The notes beneath the pieces are model-generated. The model worked only from the letters and a program-made list of their open reading frames with translations. It was not told where the DNA came from and ran no database searches. The position numbers were made by a program, and so were the translations under genes. DNA of 39,414 bases, taken from positions 1 through 39,414 of IMG/VR virus record IMGVR_UViG_3300035670_000567; one strand, 5' to 3'. Origin of the DNA: a virus. Below, piece by piece: positions 30,480 through 37,880 of the stretch (within the stretch, counting starts at the first letter, position 1; each line of letters starts with the position of its first letter).

Positions 30480-31968
30480 CTACGCCTCCATTCGGTGCCT
30501 GTGCGGGCTGCCCCTTGGTCTGCGTGTTCGCCCCGAACGGCTGAAACGCCAGTTCAAGGCCGTACTGCTCGGCCATCTGCTGATCGCGCTGCCACTGCGC
30601 AAAGGTTTCCTCGGCATCGCGGCCATACTGGTTCGCAACGTCCGACAGTGACATGATGCCGTTGTGCATCCCCTCGACGACGGCCTGAATCTCGCGCTGC
30701 GGATCGACCCATTGCCACGAACGGCCTCGGAACGTGGTGGCAGCAAAGAACTTCTCGAAGCGCGATGCCGGAATCGGAATGTAGCCGAACTCCATAACGT
30801 GCTGAAGCCACACACCGTAAGCCCGCAGGACGAAATGATCGAGCATGAACTGCTGGATCATCTCGTAAGCAGCCCGCTCCTCAAGCGCGCCCTGGCGAAT
30901 TGACGAATAGGACGTTTCCGACAAATCGCCGGTCAGACTGGCATATGACACACCAAAGCCAGAGGCAATCCCGCGCAGGATGCCCTTCTGGAAGTCCGCA
31001 AAGGCGGTTGACGGGTGGCTGGGGTCAAACGGCTTGAAGTCCACGCCAGCGGGAAGCTGGTGGAAGGTGCCAGGCTCGGCATCAATGTGCGGAATGCCGC
31101 CAATCTCGGTGTCAGCGGGCATATCCTCGCCGGATTCGGACGTAAAGAAGCCCATCTTGGCGGCAGCCGTCCGCGCAGCCACCAGTTCGGCCTCGCGGTG
31201 CGCGTTCAGCATCTTGAGTTGCGTAATAGCCGAGGCCATCCACGGCTCACCGCGCGTCTGCCCAGCCCGGTCTGGCCGGTAAACATGGATCATGTTCTTG
31301 GCTTCAATGCGAACAGCAGCGCGCGACGAGGTGCTGGCAAAATCGTAGTCGCCGGGGTGCCGCTCCTTGACCCAATAGGCCACCGGGCGCTGCATCGAGT
31401 CTACCTCGACGCCCATCCTGATCTCGTTGCCGTTCTTCAGCCGCTCGTTCTTCTGCTCGTCGATCTGGTCGGCCTCGACCGGGTGAAAAGCGATGCCATG
31501 CGCGAATGCGCGGTTGCGCACCACCTGAATGAACGCCTCGCCATCGCGGGCCACGGCGCGGATCACGTATTTCTGGAGGTCAACCCATGAGCGCAGGCCG
31601 TCAGCGGTGCAGTTTCCGCGCTGTCCGAACACATACCACGCATTCTCCACAATGGTATTACCGACGGCATCAAGCGTGGACTGGTCGCGGTTGTTACGTG
31701 CTTTGACCTGGCACCGGAAACCATTCTGCCCGACCGCGTTCGTCTCCAGCAGGTCCAGATACCGCTTCACGAACACATCATTGCGGGCCAGTTCGCGGCT
31801 GCGGTTGCGCATCAGCACAAGGCTGGAGCGAAGTTCGCTGTCTGCGCTGCGATTCGACGAGGTGAAGTCCGCATACAGCCGACCAGCCGCAGCCGCAGCG
31901 TAGTTGCGCCGACGCGGCGCACCCTTTGGAGCCACAGGAAGGCCAAGAATCTCGCGCCAAAGGCTCAT
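30469..31968 (-). CDS. Portal protein (lambda gpB-like)
   Basis: A 499-residue protein. It starts MSLWREILGLPVAPKGAP and carries the portal pattern LVLMRNRSRELARNDVFVKRYLDLLE (about 51-76). A long central region follows, with RLKNGNEIRMGVEVD, IHVYRPDRAGQTRGEPWMA and SGFGVSYASLTGDLSETSYSS. It forms the ring through which DNA enters the head. It lies between the head-joining protein and the protease-capsid fusion gene, as in lambda order. The ATG overlaps the upstream stop by four bases. Confidence 0.87.
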   Translation of the reverse strand: MSLWREILGLPVAPKGAPRRRNYAAAAAGRLYADFTSSNRSADSELRSSLVLMRNRSRELARNDVFVKRYLDLLETNAVGQNGFRCQVKARNNRDQSTLDAVGNTIVENAWYVFGQRGNCTADGLRSWVDLQKYVIRAVARDGEAFIQVVRNRAFAHGIAFHPVEADQIDEQKNERLKNGNEIRMGVEVDSMQRPVAYWVKERHPGDYDFASTSSRAAVRIEAKNMIHVYRPDRAGQTRGEPWMASAITQLKMLNAHREAELVAARTAAAKMGFFTSESGEDMPADTEIGGIPHIDAEPGTFHQLPAGVDFKPFDPSHPSTAFADFQKGILRGIASGFGVSYASLTGDLSETSYSSIRQGALEERAAYEMIQQFMLDHFVLRAYGVWLQHVMEFGYIPIPASRFEKFFAATTFRGRSWQWVDPQREIQAVVEGMHNGIMSLSDVANQYGRDAEETFAQWQRDQQMAEQYGLELAFQPFGANTQTKGQPAQAPNGGVDGG

Positions 31969-32552
31969 GTGAAGCGGACCTTTACAGTGGTTTTAGTGGG
32001 GCGACCTCGCGCAATTGCGTTCTCGCGCTGCTGCTTCAGCACCTCTTTCCGGTAGTAATCCCGCCATTGCAGGAGGTCGGAAATGCTCATTTTGCTGATC
32101 GAGCGGCCCTGAATCGAGTAGGAGGCCACATCTTTGTCCGCACGGCCTTCCAAAAGGGCTTCGATCTTGTCCAGCATGATCTGGGCATGGGTGCGCGGGT
32201 CCGCTCCGTTGGCATCAAGGTCGGCAATCGCCTCGAACTCGCCTGTCTCAACGACAATGCGGTTTCCAGAGGCCGTTTCAGTGATCTCAAGCTGCCAGTG
32301 ATAGAAGCCAGCGGTGAAATTGGCCGATGTGGCGCTTGGAACGGTGAACAGGTAATACCCCGTTCGCTCGATGGCGGGAAGCGTGATCTCAGTCGATCCG
32401 CCAGCAGTGATCCGAGCGACATACTGCGCCGAATGCGTGGCAGGCGGGTAGGTTTCCGCAAGCGCGGTTTTTTTCCACTGGATAAAGTCGCCAACAACGA
32501 CCTTAAGCGGTTCGCCTTCGGGGGCATTGCTCTCATCGAAAAGATTCGCCAT
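31965..32552 (-). CDS. Head-tail connector-like protein (195 aa)
   Basis: The N-terminal about 110 residues have a beta-sandwich character (VGDFIQWKKTALAETYPPA, SGNRIVVETGEFEAIAD). The C-terminal about 80 residues are helical (HAQIMLDKIEALLEGRAD, MSISDLLQWRDYYRKEVLKQ), reminiscent of the small gpW-type connector helix pair. It sits between the large terminase and portal genes, the slot of gpW. The fusion of a beta domain to such a helix pair is what I see; the role in head completion is inferred. Confidence 0.6.
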   Translation of the reverse strand: MANLFDESNAPEGEPLKVVVGDFIQWKKTALAETYPPATHSAQYVARITAGGSTEITLPAIERTGYYLFTVPSATSANFTAGFYHWQLEITETASGNRIVVETGEFEAIADLDANGADPRTHAQIMLDKIEALLEGRADKDVASYSIQGRSISKMSISDLLQWRDYYRKEVLKQQRENAIARGRPTKTTVKVRFT

Positions 32553-32558
32553 TACCCC

Positions 32559-34424
32559 TCAACGCCAGCTATTAGCAAAACCACCTTTCGGCCTCGCCTG
32601 ATTGGGCCGCACAAGCGGGTGCGGCTTTTCCGTGACTTTAGGGGCCTCGGAAGCCACCCGCTTCTCGATATTAGCATAAAATCGCTTCACAAGGCTATCA
32701 ATATTTACGTTCAGGATATGGAACGCCGCAATGGCGTAAACGCGAACGTCAAGGGCCTCGTTGCGGGTCCGAGTCTTGATCCAGGTCCGCACCGGGTAGC
32801 CCTTGTGATACTTGATGACCTGCTTTTCCGCCGTCAACTGCCGGAAATACTCCTCGTCCCGCGCGGTCGGGAAGTGGCAGTAACCCGGCCCCGGCTCCTC
32901 GATCCGCAGGCGCGCGTAGTGCAATTCCTTCGCGGTATCCACGCCGACAGGATAGAGCGGCACCTTGCCGATGTTGTTCTTCGACGGCCTGCCGACGATA
33001 GGCTTGCCCTCACCGCCGACACCCTTGACGGCCCAGACCCGGTGGCCCGCCCTTGTCTTGGCGTAGTTGTAGACCGCGCGGGTATGGTGGCCCCCGGAGT
33101 CAACACAGGTCGAGCGGATCAGCATAGGCTCCCCGCTCGGATGCTCGTATGTTGCCAGCAGCACTTCGTCCAGCCGCGCCCATAGCTGCGGGGAGGACGG
33201 GTCGCCGTAAATGACCTGATACTCGATCTGCCACGTTTCTTCGCCGCTGGCCCATCCCAGCACCTCGACCTCCAAGCGGTCGTCCTGAACGTCAACCCCA
33301 GCCGTCAGCAGCACAACGTCCTCTGGGATGCCGTCATAGTCCTCGCGGCGCTGGGCAATGGCGTAGTCGTCCACACCCTGCCCCTGATCTTCCCATGTCT
33401 CAGCAAGGATCGTATTCACGAAGGTCTTGAGCCGCATCGGGTCTTTCCGGCAGGCCAAGAACTCCTCGACGGTATCGACCAGATCAACCCACGGCGAGTA
33501 GAGCGCATTGAACCAGAAACCAGCGGCCCCATTAAATGGCTTGGTGGCAACCCACTTGCCTTGGCTGACGGACGCATGGCGTTCGCTTTCGGTCCACGCG
33601 GCCCCGCATTCCGCGCAGTGATAGCGCGCGGTCTTGGGGTTGTCGTCCTGCCAATGCACGTTTGACCACACCAGCAGTTGCTCATGCCCGCAGTGCTGGC
33701 ACGGCACGTAGAACTTACGCTGGTCCGTCTCCTCGTATGCGTCCTCGATCCGGCTCGCCCCCCGGTTGGTCGGGGTCGAGACTTGGATTATCTTGCGGTT
33801 CCAGAACGTAGCCGCTCGGCGCTTTGCCAGAGAGATAGGATCGCCTTCCTCACCAGCCGAAGGGGGATATCGGTCAACTTCGTCGCACAGGACCACACGG
33901 ATCGGACGAGAAGCAAGGGAAGATGGAGAGTTAGCCCCAACAAGAGACAGAGCGCCACCAGGGAATACCTTGTGCAGAGTCGTATTGTTCGCATCTTTCG
34001 CCCTACTGTCGTTGACCAGCCCGCGCAGCGCCGGGGTCGGTTTGATGAGGCCCGCAGTCACACGATCCTTGGAGAAGGACTGCGCCATGTCCACAGTCGG
34101 CTGCATGACCAGTATCGGGCATGGATCGTGGTGCATATGGTAGCCGATGGTGTTCAGGATCGCCTCGGACTTGCCGCTCTGCGTCCCGCACATGACCACC
34201 ACTTCACGCACTGCCGGGTCCGAGCAGGCGTCCATGATCCCGCGCTGATACTCTGCCCGCGAGGTATACCACCGCCCCGGCTCGGCGGACGACTGGCTAT
34301 CCAGCCGCCGCTCCTTGTCGGCCCACTCCGCCACAGACAAGCGCGGTGGCGGTGTCAGGCGGCGCATTGCCCCCGACAACTGCGCCATTGCGCTTGTGCG
34401 GATGGAGGGGTCGAGGAGGATCAT
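32559..34424 (-). CDS. Terminase large subunit (lambda gpA-like)
   Basis: A 621-residue packaging motor. Walker A is GTQSGKS at 80-86 and Walker B RVVLCDEVDRY is at 176-186. A zinc-ribbon-like part (VPCQHCGHEQLL, then YHCAECGAAW) precedes the nuclease domain, where VDSGGHHTRAVYNYAK fits the RuvC-like core. The length and motifs are those of the gpA group, often used by cos-type phages. It probably acts with the small subunit at 34651-35082. Confidence 0.9.
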   Translation of the reverse strand: MILLDPSIRTSAMAQLSGAMRRLTPPPRLSVAEWADKERRLDSQSSAEPGRWYTSRAEYQRGIMDACSDPAVREVVVMCGTQSGKSEAILNTIGYHMHHDPCPILVMQPTVDMAQSFSKDRVTAGLIKPTPALRGLVNDSRAKDANNTTLHKVFPGGALSLVGANSPSSLASRPIRVVLCDEVDRYPPSAGEEGDPISLAKRRAATFWNRKIIQVSTPTNRGASRIEDAYEETDQRKFYVPCQHCGHEQLLVWSNVHWQDDNPKTARYHCAECGAAWTESERHASVSQGKWVATKPFNGAAGFWFNALYSPWVDLVDTVEEFLACRKDPMRLKTFVNTILAETWEDQGQGVDDYAIAQRREDYDGIPEDVVLLTAGVDVQDDRLEVEVLGWASGEETWQIEYQVIYGDPSSPQLWARLDEVLLATYEHPSGEPMLIRSTCVDSGGHHTRAVYNYAKTRAGHRVWAVKGVGGEGKPIVGRPSKNNIGKVPLYPVGVDTAKELHYARLRIEEPGPGYCHFPTARDEEYFRQLTAEKQVIKYHKGYPVRTWIKTRTRNEALDVRVYAIAAFHILNVNIDSLVKRFYANIEKRVASEAPKVTEKPHPLVRPNQARPKGGFANSWR

Positions 34425-34645
34425 TCTCCCTCCCGAACTTCCTCTATCGTGTGCCCAAGGCGCTCAATGATTCTGCGGAAGACATCTTCCGCGTCATAAC
34501 TTTCGCCATCATAGCAGTAAGCGGACGGCTCAAGGTCGATACAGGGAACACCGTCAAATTCCACAGCCGCGCCCGTTGCGTAAGTCCAGCCGCAGGTGTC
34601 GCATTCATGTTCATCGGAAAGCCATTCAATCTTGATCTTTGTCAT
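34421..34645 (-). CDS. Hypothetical acidic protein with zinc-ribbon-like CxxC
   Basis: 74 residues starting MTKIKIEWLSDEHECDTCGWTY. A single CDTCG pair near the N-terminus and a very acidic remainder (DAEDVFRRIIERLGHTIEEV) make it small and unusual. AAGGAG lies upstream of its ATG. It sits between the two terminase genes, its stop overlapping the large-subunit start. It may be a small packaging accessory; not recognised. Confidence 0.6.
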   Translation of the reverse strand: MTKIKIEWLSDEHECDTCGWTYATGAAVEFDGVPCIDLEPSAYCYDGESYDAEDVFRRIIERLGHTIEEVREGE

Positions 34646-34650
34646 GGTAT

Positions 34651-35082
34651 CTACTCCTTCAACTTACTAATCTTCTTCGGCCTGCCTGGGCCGCGCTTTG
34701 GCTTCTCTGCGCTCTGCTCGCCACTGGGCGTCATTGACACCCCCGTCGCAACAGGGTCCACGCTGGGGTTGTAGTTCGCCAGTTCCTCAAGGGCCTCGCG
34801 CACCGACTCCTCCAGCCGCTCCTTGATGGTGCTTATGTCGCTGGTGCCAGCAATGACCGGAGCCATCTTGGTCGGGATCGCCAGCAGCTTGGCGCGGCAG
34901 GCATGAAGAACGCTCTCCCACGCCTTCACCACATCAGCCGTCAGGCACAGGGTGGCCTTGATCCGCTCCAGTTCAAGTTCCGCAATCTCAGCCTCGGCAG
35001 CAATCTTGCGCGTCCGCGCCTCGTCATACGAGGAGCCGATGATGACGCCGCCGGTTGTGGGTTTGCGTTGCTTCTCTGGCAT
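34651..35082 (-). CDS. Terminase small subunit (Nu1-like)
   Basis: A 143-residue protein from ATG 35082 (MPEKQRKPTTGGVIIGSSYD). Its core (EARTRKIAAEAEIAELELER) is a coiled coil, followed by TADVVKAWESVLHACRAKLLAIPTKMA, as in the Nu1/Phage_DNA_packing family. The C-terminus is basic and Pro-rich (PKRGPGRPKKISKL) and may bind DNA. The start has no clear ribosome binding site; an earlier frame to 35121 adds 13 residues from a TTG. It would recognise the packaging site together with the large subunit. Confidence 0.75.
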   Translation of the reverse strand: MPEKQRKPTTGGVIIGSSYDEARTRKIAAEAEIAELELERIKATLCLTADVVKAWESVLHACRAKLLAIPTKMAPVIAGTSDISTIKERLEESVREALEELANYNPSVDPVATGVSMTPSGEQSAEKPKRGPGRPKKISKLKE

Positions 35083-35218
35083 AATGGTTATCGTAATACC
35101 CAAAAAATCGCGGAGCGGCAAATCTCAGAAACCGCGCCCGCCACTTTGTCCGGCTGTTTACATGGCGAACTTGCTACCCGCTCTCCACCGGCGCGGGACT
35201 ATTGGCACGGTCGGCATG

Positions 35219-35247
35219 ATCCTGCCCGCCTCGCGCGAGGGTGTCAA
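35219..35247 (-). promoter_or_regulatory. Candidate promoter of the structural operon with internal palindrome
   Basis: On the minus strand a perfect -35 box TTGACA (35247-35242) is followed after 17 bases by CAGGAT (35224-35219), a weaker -10. The spacer contains the 12-base perfect palindrome CCTCGCGCGAGG (35229-35240), a natural operator placement. The transcript would start about 130 bases before the small terminase gene and run through the head, tail and lysis genes. Confidence 0.5.
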
Positions 35248-35490
35248 GTGGCAAATTTTCGTTCAGGAAAATGGGTCTCAATATTAATGACAGTGGGGAA
35301 AGATCGGGGTCCTAATCACCCGCACGGGCGTTTTGCCCGGAAGGACCCGTTTGGCACGGTTCTTGCATGGCGGACGCGCACAAAACTGTTGCACGAAAGC
35401 AACATGGCCTAAAATGCCCGGAAACGCCCCTTAGAACGCGACAAGCGCAATCCGGCACCTAACCCCTATCCTCGCGCGCAATCGCCTATG

Positions 35491-35507
35491 TGCGCCCCAT
35501 GGGCGCA
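35491..35507. repeat. 17-base palindrome TGCGCCC-CAT-GGGCGCA
   Basis: Perfect seven-base arms around a three-base centre. It lies between two copies of candidate packaging or promoter sequence and the terminator. It could be a protein-binding site. It is directly followed by the AGGCATAGGGCA direct repeats (35508-35534). Confidence 0.4.
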
Positions 35508-35566
35508 AGGCATAGGGCATGCAGGCATAGGGCAAGCCATAGGCCAGCCGCGCGCGTGCAATGGGC

Positions 35567-35595
35567 AAAAGAAAAGCCCGGCACAATGGCCGGGC
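35567..35595 (-). terminator. Rho-independent terminator of the accessory cassette
   Basis: On the minus strand a GCCCGGC/GCCGGGC stem with a six-base loop (35595-35576) is followed by TTTTCTTTT (35575-35567). It lies 29 bases after the XRE-type gene stop, ending the leftward transcript that starts near 37484. Confidence 0.85.
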
Positions 35596-35623
35596 ATGGA
35601 AAGCTTGAACGGTAAAAGCTTGC

Positions 35624-35788
35624 TTAGGTCAATTCATGGGCAATGAGCCGCGCTAGCGTTTCACGGATAGGAGTCGCCCCGGACTCGAGTCTCTTATAAT
35701 GGCGCGGCGATAGGCCTATCCTATCGGCCATGGACTCTTGCGTTAATCCTTTGGCCAAGCGCATAGCGCGCAAGCTTTCCTTATCCAT
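35624..35788 (-). CDS. XRE-family HTH regulator, 54 aa
   Basis: The start is ATG 35788 (MDKESLRAMRLAKGLTQESM), rather than further upstream, because the codon lies within the previous gene's end as ATGGATAA. It is a minimal Cro/C1-type helix-turn-helix: LRAMRLAKGLTQESMADRIG, then SPRHYKRLESGATPIRETLARL. At 54 residues it has the DNA-binding domain only. It is the last gene of the cassette and probably regulates it or phage transcription. No paired integrase or repressor with a sensor domain was seen. Confidence 0.75.
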   Translation of the reverse strand: MDKESLRAMRLAKGLTQESMADRIGLSPRHYKRLESGATPIRETLARLIAHELT

Positions 35789-35954
35789 TGCTAGACTCCC
35801 TAGTCTCAATTGCCATTGCCTCTATCACGATTGCCATGGCTTGCGCCTTGCTAGTGCATGCCGGATTCCGCGCCATAAGGCGCAAGGCGCGCGTCTCTAT
35901 TTCATCGCATAGCGCGTAGGCCATAGCGCGCGCTTGCTTATCTGATATTACCAT
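35781..35954 (-). CDS. Hypothetical small protein, 57 aa
   Basis: The start is ATG 35954 (MVISDKQARAMAYALCDEIE), chosen because it falls just after the previous gene's stop region and has a purine-rich GAGAATAGGGAA upstream. It is helical and Ala/Met-rich, with several cysteines. It overlaps the XRE gene start by eight bases. The frame can be extended to 36053 but that part overlaps another gene. Function unknown. Confidence 0.5.
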   Translation of the reverse strand: MVISDKQARAMAYALCDEIETRALRLMARNPACTSKAQAMAIVIEAMAIETRESSNG

Positions 35955-35958
35955 TTCC

Positions 35959-36165
35959 CTATTCTCCCCCGCAATCGTCAATTGACAGGCTGTCCAGATA
36001 GCAATCGGCCTCTGCCATGATATCGTCCGGATAATAATAGGCGGCCCCGTCATACGTGCCAGCCCGCTTTGCCGCGCGCATAATATCGGAAATAGCTAAG
36101 TCACCAAAGCCATAGCTAGTGAGCATTGCCGCCGCGCGGCCCCACGATATAGCGGCCCCGTTCAT
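35959..36165 (-). CDS. Hypothetical small protein, 68 aa
   Basis: An Ala/Tyr/Asp-containing protein (MNGAAISWGRAAAMLTSYGF, then YDGAAYYYPDDIMAEADCYL). The stop is four bases before the next ATG and the start overlaps the upstream gene's stop by four bases, so it is in a translationally linked row. It might carry a short helix-turn-helix (AISDIMRAAKRAG), but this is weak. Not recognised. Confidence 0.5.
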   Translation of the reverse strand: MNGAAISWGRAAAMLTSYGFGDLAISDIMRAAKRAGTYDGAAYYYPDDIMAEADCYLDSLSIDDCGGE

Positions 36166-36848
36166 GCCCCGACTCCTTCCGCAACGGCGCTTGCCTTGCG
36201 CTTGCTAGTCCCGTGGGCAGGAAAGCCTATGATTGCCTTGCGCCCTATTTCCGCACACAAGCCGCAAGAGGCACAATTCACCGAGTCCGATATAGTGGCG
36301 GGGCAGATTGCGACATGCCTTCCAGCGGGCGTTTTCGTTGCCCTAGTTTGATCCGCTGGCAAAACGACAACAATTGGCGCAATTTCCATTGCCGCTAATT
36401 CATCCGCTTCCGCCAGGTTGTCAGCCGATAGGTTAACGGCAAAGCCTGCCAAATTAGCTTTCGCCACTAGATAGGCATTTTCGGATCCTGGCAATGCAGG
36501 CTTGTGCGTATAGGTAAAGCCGCGCTTTCCACGATTAGCGGCAATCAATTGATCGAAAGCAAGCCTGTCGATTGCATCCCCTATGCCGGGCAAGTCACCG
36601 GCCTGGTTATGCCGCCATAGCGTGCCTTTCGGAAGCTTTCGAATTTCACGCAATGCGGCTTCCCATGAAAGCCCGGCCTTCCGTTCTGTCACCTTGCGCC
36701 AAAATAGGGCAAGCGGCCCCGCTTCCGCATAGCACCCGTTTTTCTTTAACGGGCAAGCTTCCGGGCAGGTTTCTTCACTTGTCGTCGTCACCGGGATAGA
36801 GCCTGTTTTTGCGTTACGTGAAACGCGCGTGAAAGCAATATGGTGCAT
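36162..36848 (-). CDS. Cysteine-cluster protein (DUF7227-like), 228 aa
   Basis: The N-terminal part carries TTTSEETCPEACPLKKNGCY (about 21-40), three cysteines in a tight cluster followed by a CYAEAGPLALFW motif. A region LWRHNQAGDLPGIGDAID follows. The C-terminus has a second cluster, NCASCGLCAEIGRKA, suggesting Fe-S or zinc binding. The family appears in phages and plasmids and is not characterised. The CYAE element is also seen in DUF5131 (phage Gp37/Gp68) proteins, so a distant relation is possible. It is the largest gene of the accessory cassette. Function unknown. Confidence 0.65.
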   Translation of the reverse strand: MHHIAFTRVSRNAKTGSIPVTTTSEETCPEACPLKKNGCYAEAGPLALFWRKVTERKAGLSWEAALREIRKLPKGTLWRHNQAGDLPGIGDAIDRLAFDQLIAANRGKRGFTYTHKPALPGSENAYLVAKANLAGFAVNLSADNLAEADELAAMEIAPIVVVLPADQTRATKTPAGRHVAICPATISDSVNCASCGLCAEIGRKAIIGFPAHGTSKRKASAVAEGVGA

Positions 36849-36887
36849 TGTCTCTAATCCTATTGCTAAAGCTTAATCGATTGCCTG

Positions 36888-37076
36888 TTATGCCTGCCAA
36901 TCGCGAGTCCATCCGAATTCTTTGAATCGCTTTCCTTGGAATTCGTTGCGATAATCGGTGTTGCGTTGAATCCAATGATATCGCCATTTCGCTTGAGTCT
37001 TGCGGAGTCCGTTCCAGACGGATTCCGTTCCATCGGTAAAGCGGACATATGCGCGATAGGTGGAAAGATAGGGCAT
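36888..37076 (-). CDS. Hypothetical small protein, 62 aa
   Basis: MPYLSTYRAYVRFTDGTESV, ending FKEFGWTRDWQA, with AAGGAGTCAACGC upstream of ATG 37076. Aromatic and basic, with YVRFTDGTESVWNGLRKTQA and AKWRYHWIQRN. Similar short proteins accompany plasmid and phage accessory genes, but I cannot assign a function. A longer antiparallel frame across 36866-37123 is a shadow. Confidence 0.6.
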   Translation of the reverse strand: MPYLSTYRAYVRFTDGTESVWNGLRKTQAKWRYHWIQRNTDYRNEFQGKRFKEFGWTRDWQA

Positions 37077-37088
37077 TGCGTTGACTCC

Positions 37089-37202
37089 TTACAGACTAGC
37101 AGCAAGGCAAGCTTGATTGCCATTGCAAGCGGTATTGATATCGGATTCTATATTATGCCAGGCGGCAATGATTCCGATTGCGAGAAAAATTGCCGCGCGC
37201 AT
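37089..37202 (-). CDS. Small exported or membrane peptide, 37 aa
   Basis: ATG 37202 begins MRAAIFLAIGIIAAWHNIES, a hydrophobic N-terminal helix that could be a signal peptide or membrane span, followed by a short Cys-containing tail (DINTACNGNQACLAASL). Its ATG overlaps the stop of the 54-residue gene as TAATG. The two cysteines in the tail suggest periplasmic exposure. Function unknown. Confidence 0.5.
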   Translation of the reverse strand: MRAAIFLAIGIIAAWHNIESDINTACNGNQACLAASL

Positions 37203-37366
37203 TATTCGACTCCTGTTACAAAAGCGGAAAACGATTGGCCATGGATTGCCGCGCCGATTGCGCCATATGCATAGCTATTTTCGATTGCCCCTAGTGCTGC
37301 AATCAATGCCAGCGGGAAAAGGGCGATATCGGCAATGCGCCAATAGATATAGCGAAAGCGATTCAT
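37202..37366 (-). CDS. Small membrane protein, 54 aa
   Basis: ATG 37366 begins MNRFRYIYWRIADIALFPLA. There is one hydrophobic helix (ADIALFPLALIAALGAIE), then a short loop. TAGGAGTCTGAATC precedes the start. First gene of the accessory cassette, about 120 bases after the candidate promoter at 37484-37512. It is coupled to the next gene by a TAATG overlap. Confidence 0.55.
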   Translation of the reverse strand: MNRFRYIYWRIADIALFPLALIAALGAIENSYAYGAIGAAIHGQSFSAFVTGVE

Positions 37367-37483
37367 GATTCAGACTCCTATTAATTAAAGCGATGAAAGC
37401 GCCTTGCGCGCGATATATACGGAAAGCGGAAAATTGACCGATTCCTTTATATTAAACCCGCCGTTTTGTCCGGCGATAAGCAA

Positions 37484-37512
37484 GCAATAGGGACAATTTG
37501 TCACCTAGTCAA
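37484..37512 (-). promoter_or_regulatory. Candidate promoter of the accessory cassette
   Basis: On the minus strand TTGACT (37512-37507), 17 bases, then TATTGC (37489-37484). It lies 118 bases upstream of the first cassette gene (ATG 37366). Downstream on the same strand there is a short GCCGGACAAAACGGC hairpin. The -10 is partial. Confidence 0.5.
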
Positions 37513-37605
37513 CAAAAAAAATGCAACGGTGACGTAGCGACCTGTTTTCCAGGCAATCCCTAGGGCAGAGTCCGCCCCATAAAAGCATAACCGCGATAGG
37601 CTTTC

Positions 37606-37619
37606 CGTTTACGTAAACG
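37606..37619. promoter_or_regulatory. 14-base perfect palindrome CGTTTACGTAAACG
   Basis: A perfect dyad with TACGTA in the centre. It lies about 95 bases upstream of the candidate cassette promoter, between that promoter and the GGAAC repeat. It is a plausible dimeric protein-binding site such as an operator; the binding protein is not known. Confidence 0.45.
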
Positions 37620-37655
37620 TCAACCCGGCTCGTTCATGTTCCGGGCCACTTTCCT

Positions 37656-37720
37656 GAACGGAAGGAACGGAACGGGAACGGAACGGGAACGGACCGGGAA
37701 CGCGGAACGGAACGGGAACG
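37656..37720. repeat. GGAAC-type imperfect tandem repeat
   Basis: About 65 bases built of GGAACGGAACGG/GGGAACGG units with small variations. It is not coding in any convincing way. The array sits between the palindrome and the iteron-like repeats. Such simple repeats may mark an origin, a packaging site or a slippage region. Confidence 0.7.
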
Positions 37721-37728
37721 CTCCAGAG

Positions 37729-37880
37729 GACCCCCCCCTCGGTTTTGCAAGCAAAAATTTGGACCCCCCTCCGGGTTTGGCAGGCAAAAATTTAGGGAGG
37801 CCCGCTTCGCAGCAGACCCCCCTCCCGGTTTGGCAGCCAAAATTTTTGACCCCCTATGCGCTTTCCGAAGCAAAATTTTA
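37729..37880. repeat. Four iteron-like direct repeats
   Basis: Four imperfect copies of a roughly 33-base unit start at about 37729, 37762, 37815 and 37848. Shared features are GACCCCC at the start, a central TTTGGC-like part and a CAAAATTTT end. Spacings are 33, 53 and 33 bases. The third copy contains a perfect TTTGGCAGCCAAA dyad (arms six bases). The first contains TTTTGC-AA-GCAAAA. The last ends at the stop codon of the 76-residue gene. This is typical of binding sites for an initiator or terminase. Confidence 0.65.

Larger units (their letters stand above)
35083..35623. other. Non-coding region upstream of terminase genes
   Basis: 540 bases without a convincing gene. It holds a candidate leftward promoter (35219-35247) with a palindrome between its boxes. 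It also has several small hairpins (CGGGC-TTTT-GCCCG near 35325, GTTGC-GCAAC near 35395), a 17-base palindrome at 35491-35507, AGGCATAGGGCA direct repeats at 35508-35534 and a terminator at 35567-35595. Being upstream of the small terminase gene, it is the expected place for a cos or pac site, but I cannot recognise one. Confidence 0.5.
37367..37877. other. Non-coding repeat region, candidate origin or packaging site
   Basis: 511 bases without a credible gene. From right to left: iteron-like repeats (37729-37880), a GGAAC tandem repeat (37656-37720), a 14-base palindrome (37606-37619), an A-rich stretch (37511-37521) and the candidate promoter (37484-37512). Low-complexity open frames across the GGAAC repeat encode only proline- and arginine-rich sequence and are not supported. 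Confidence 0.55.

Noticed and set aside
37634-37873. 79-residue minus-strand frame through the GGAAC repeat
   Set aside because: It is proline/arginine-rich repeat sequence produced by the repeats and has no supported ribosome binding site.
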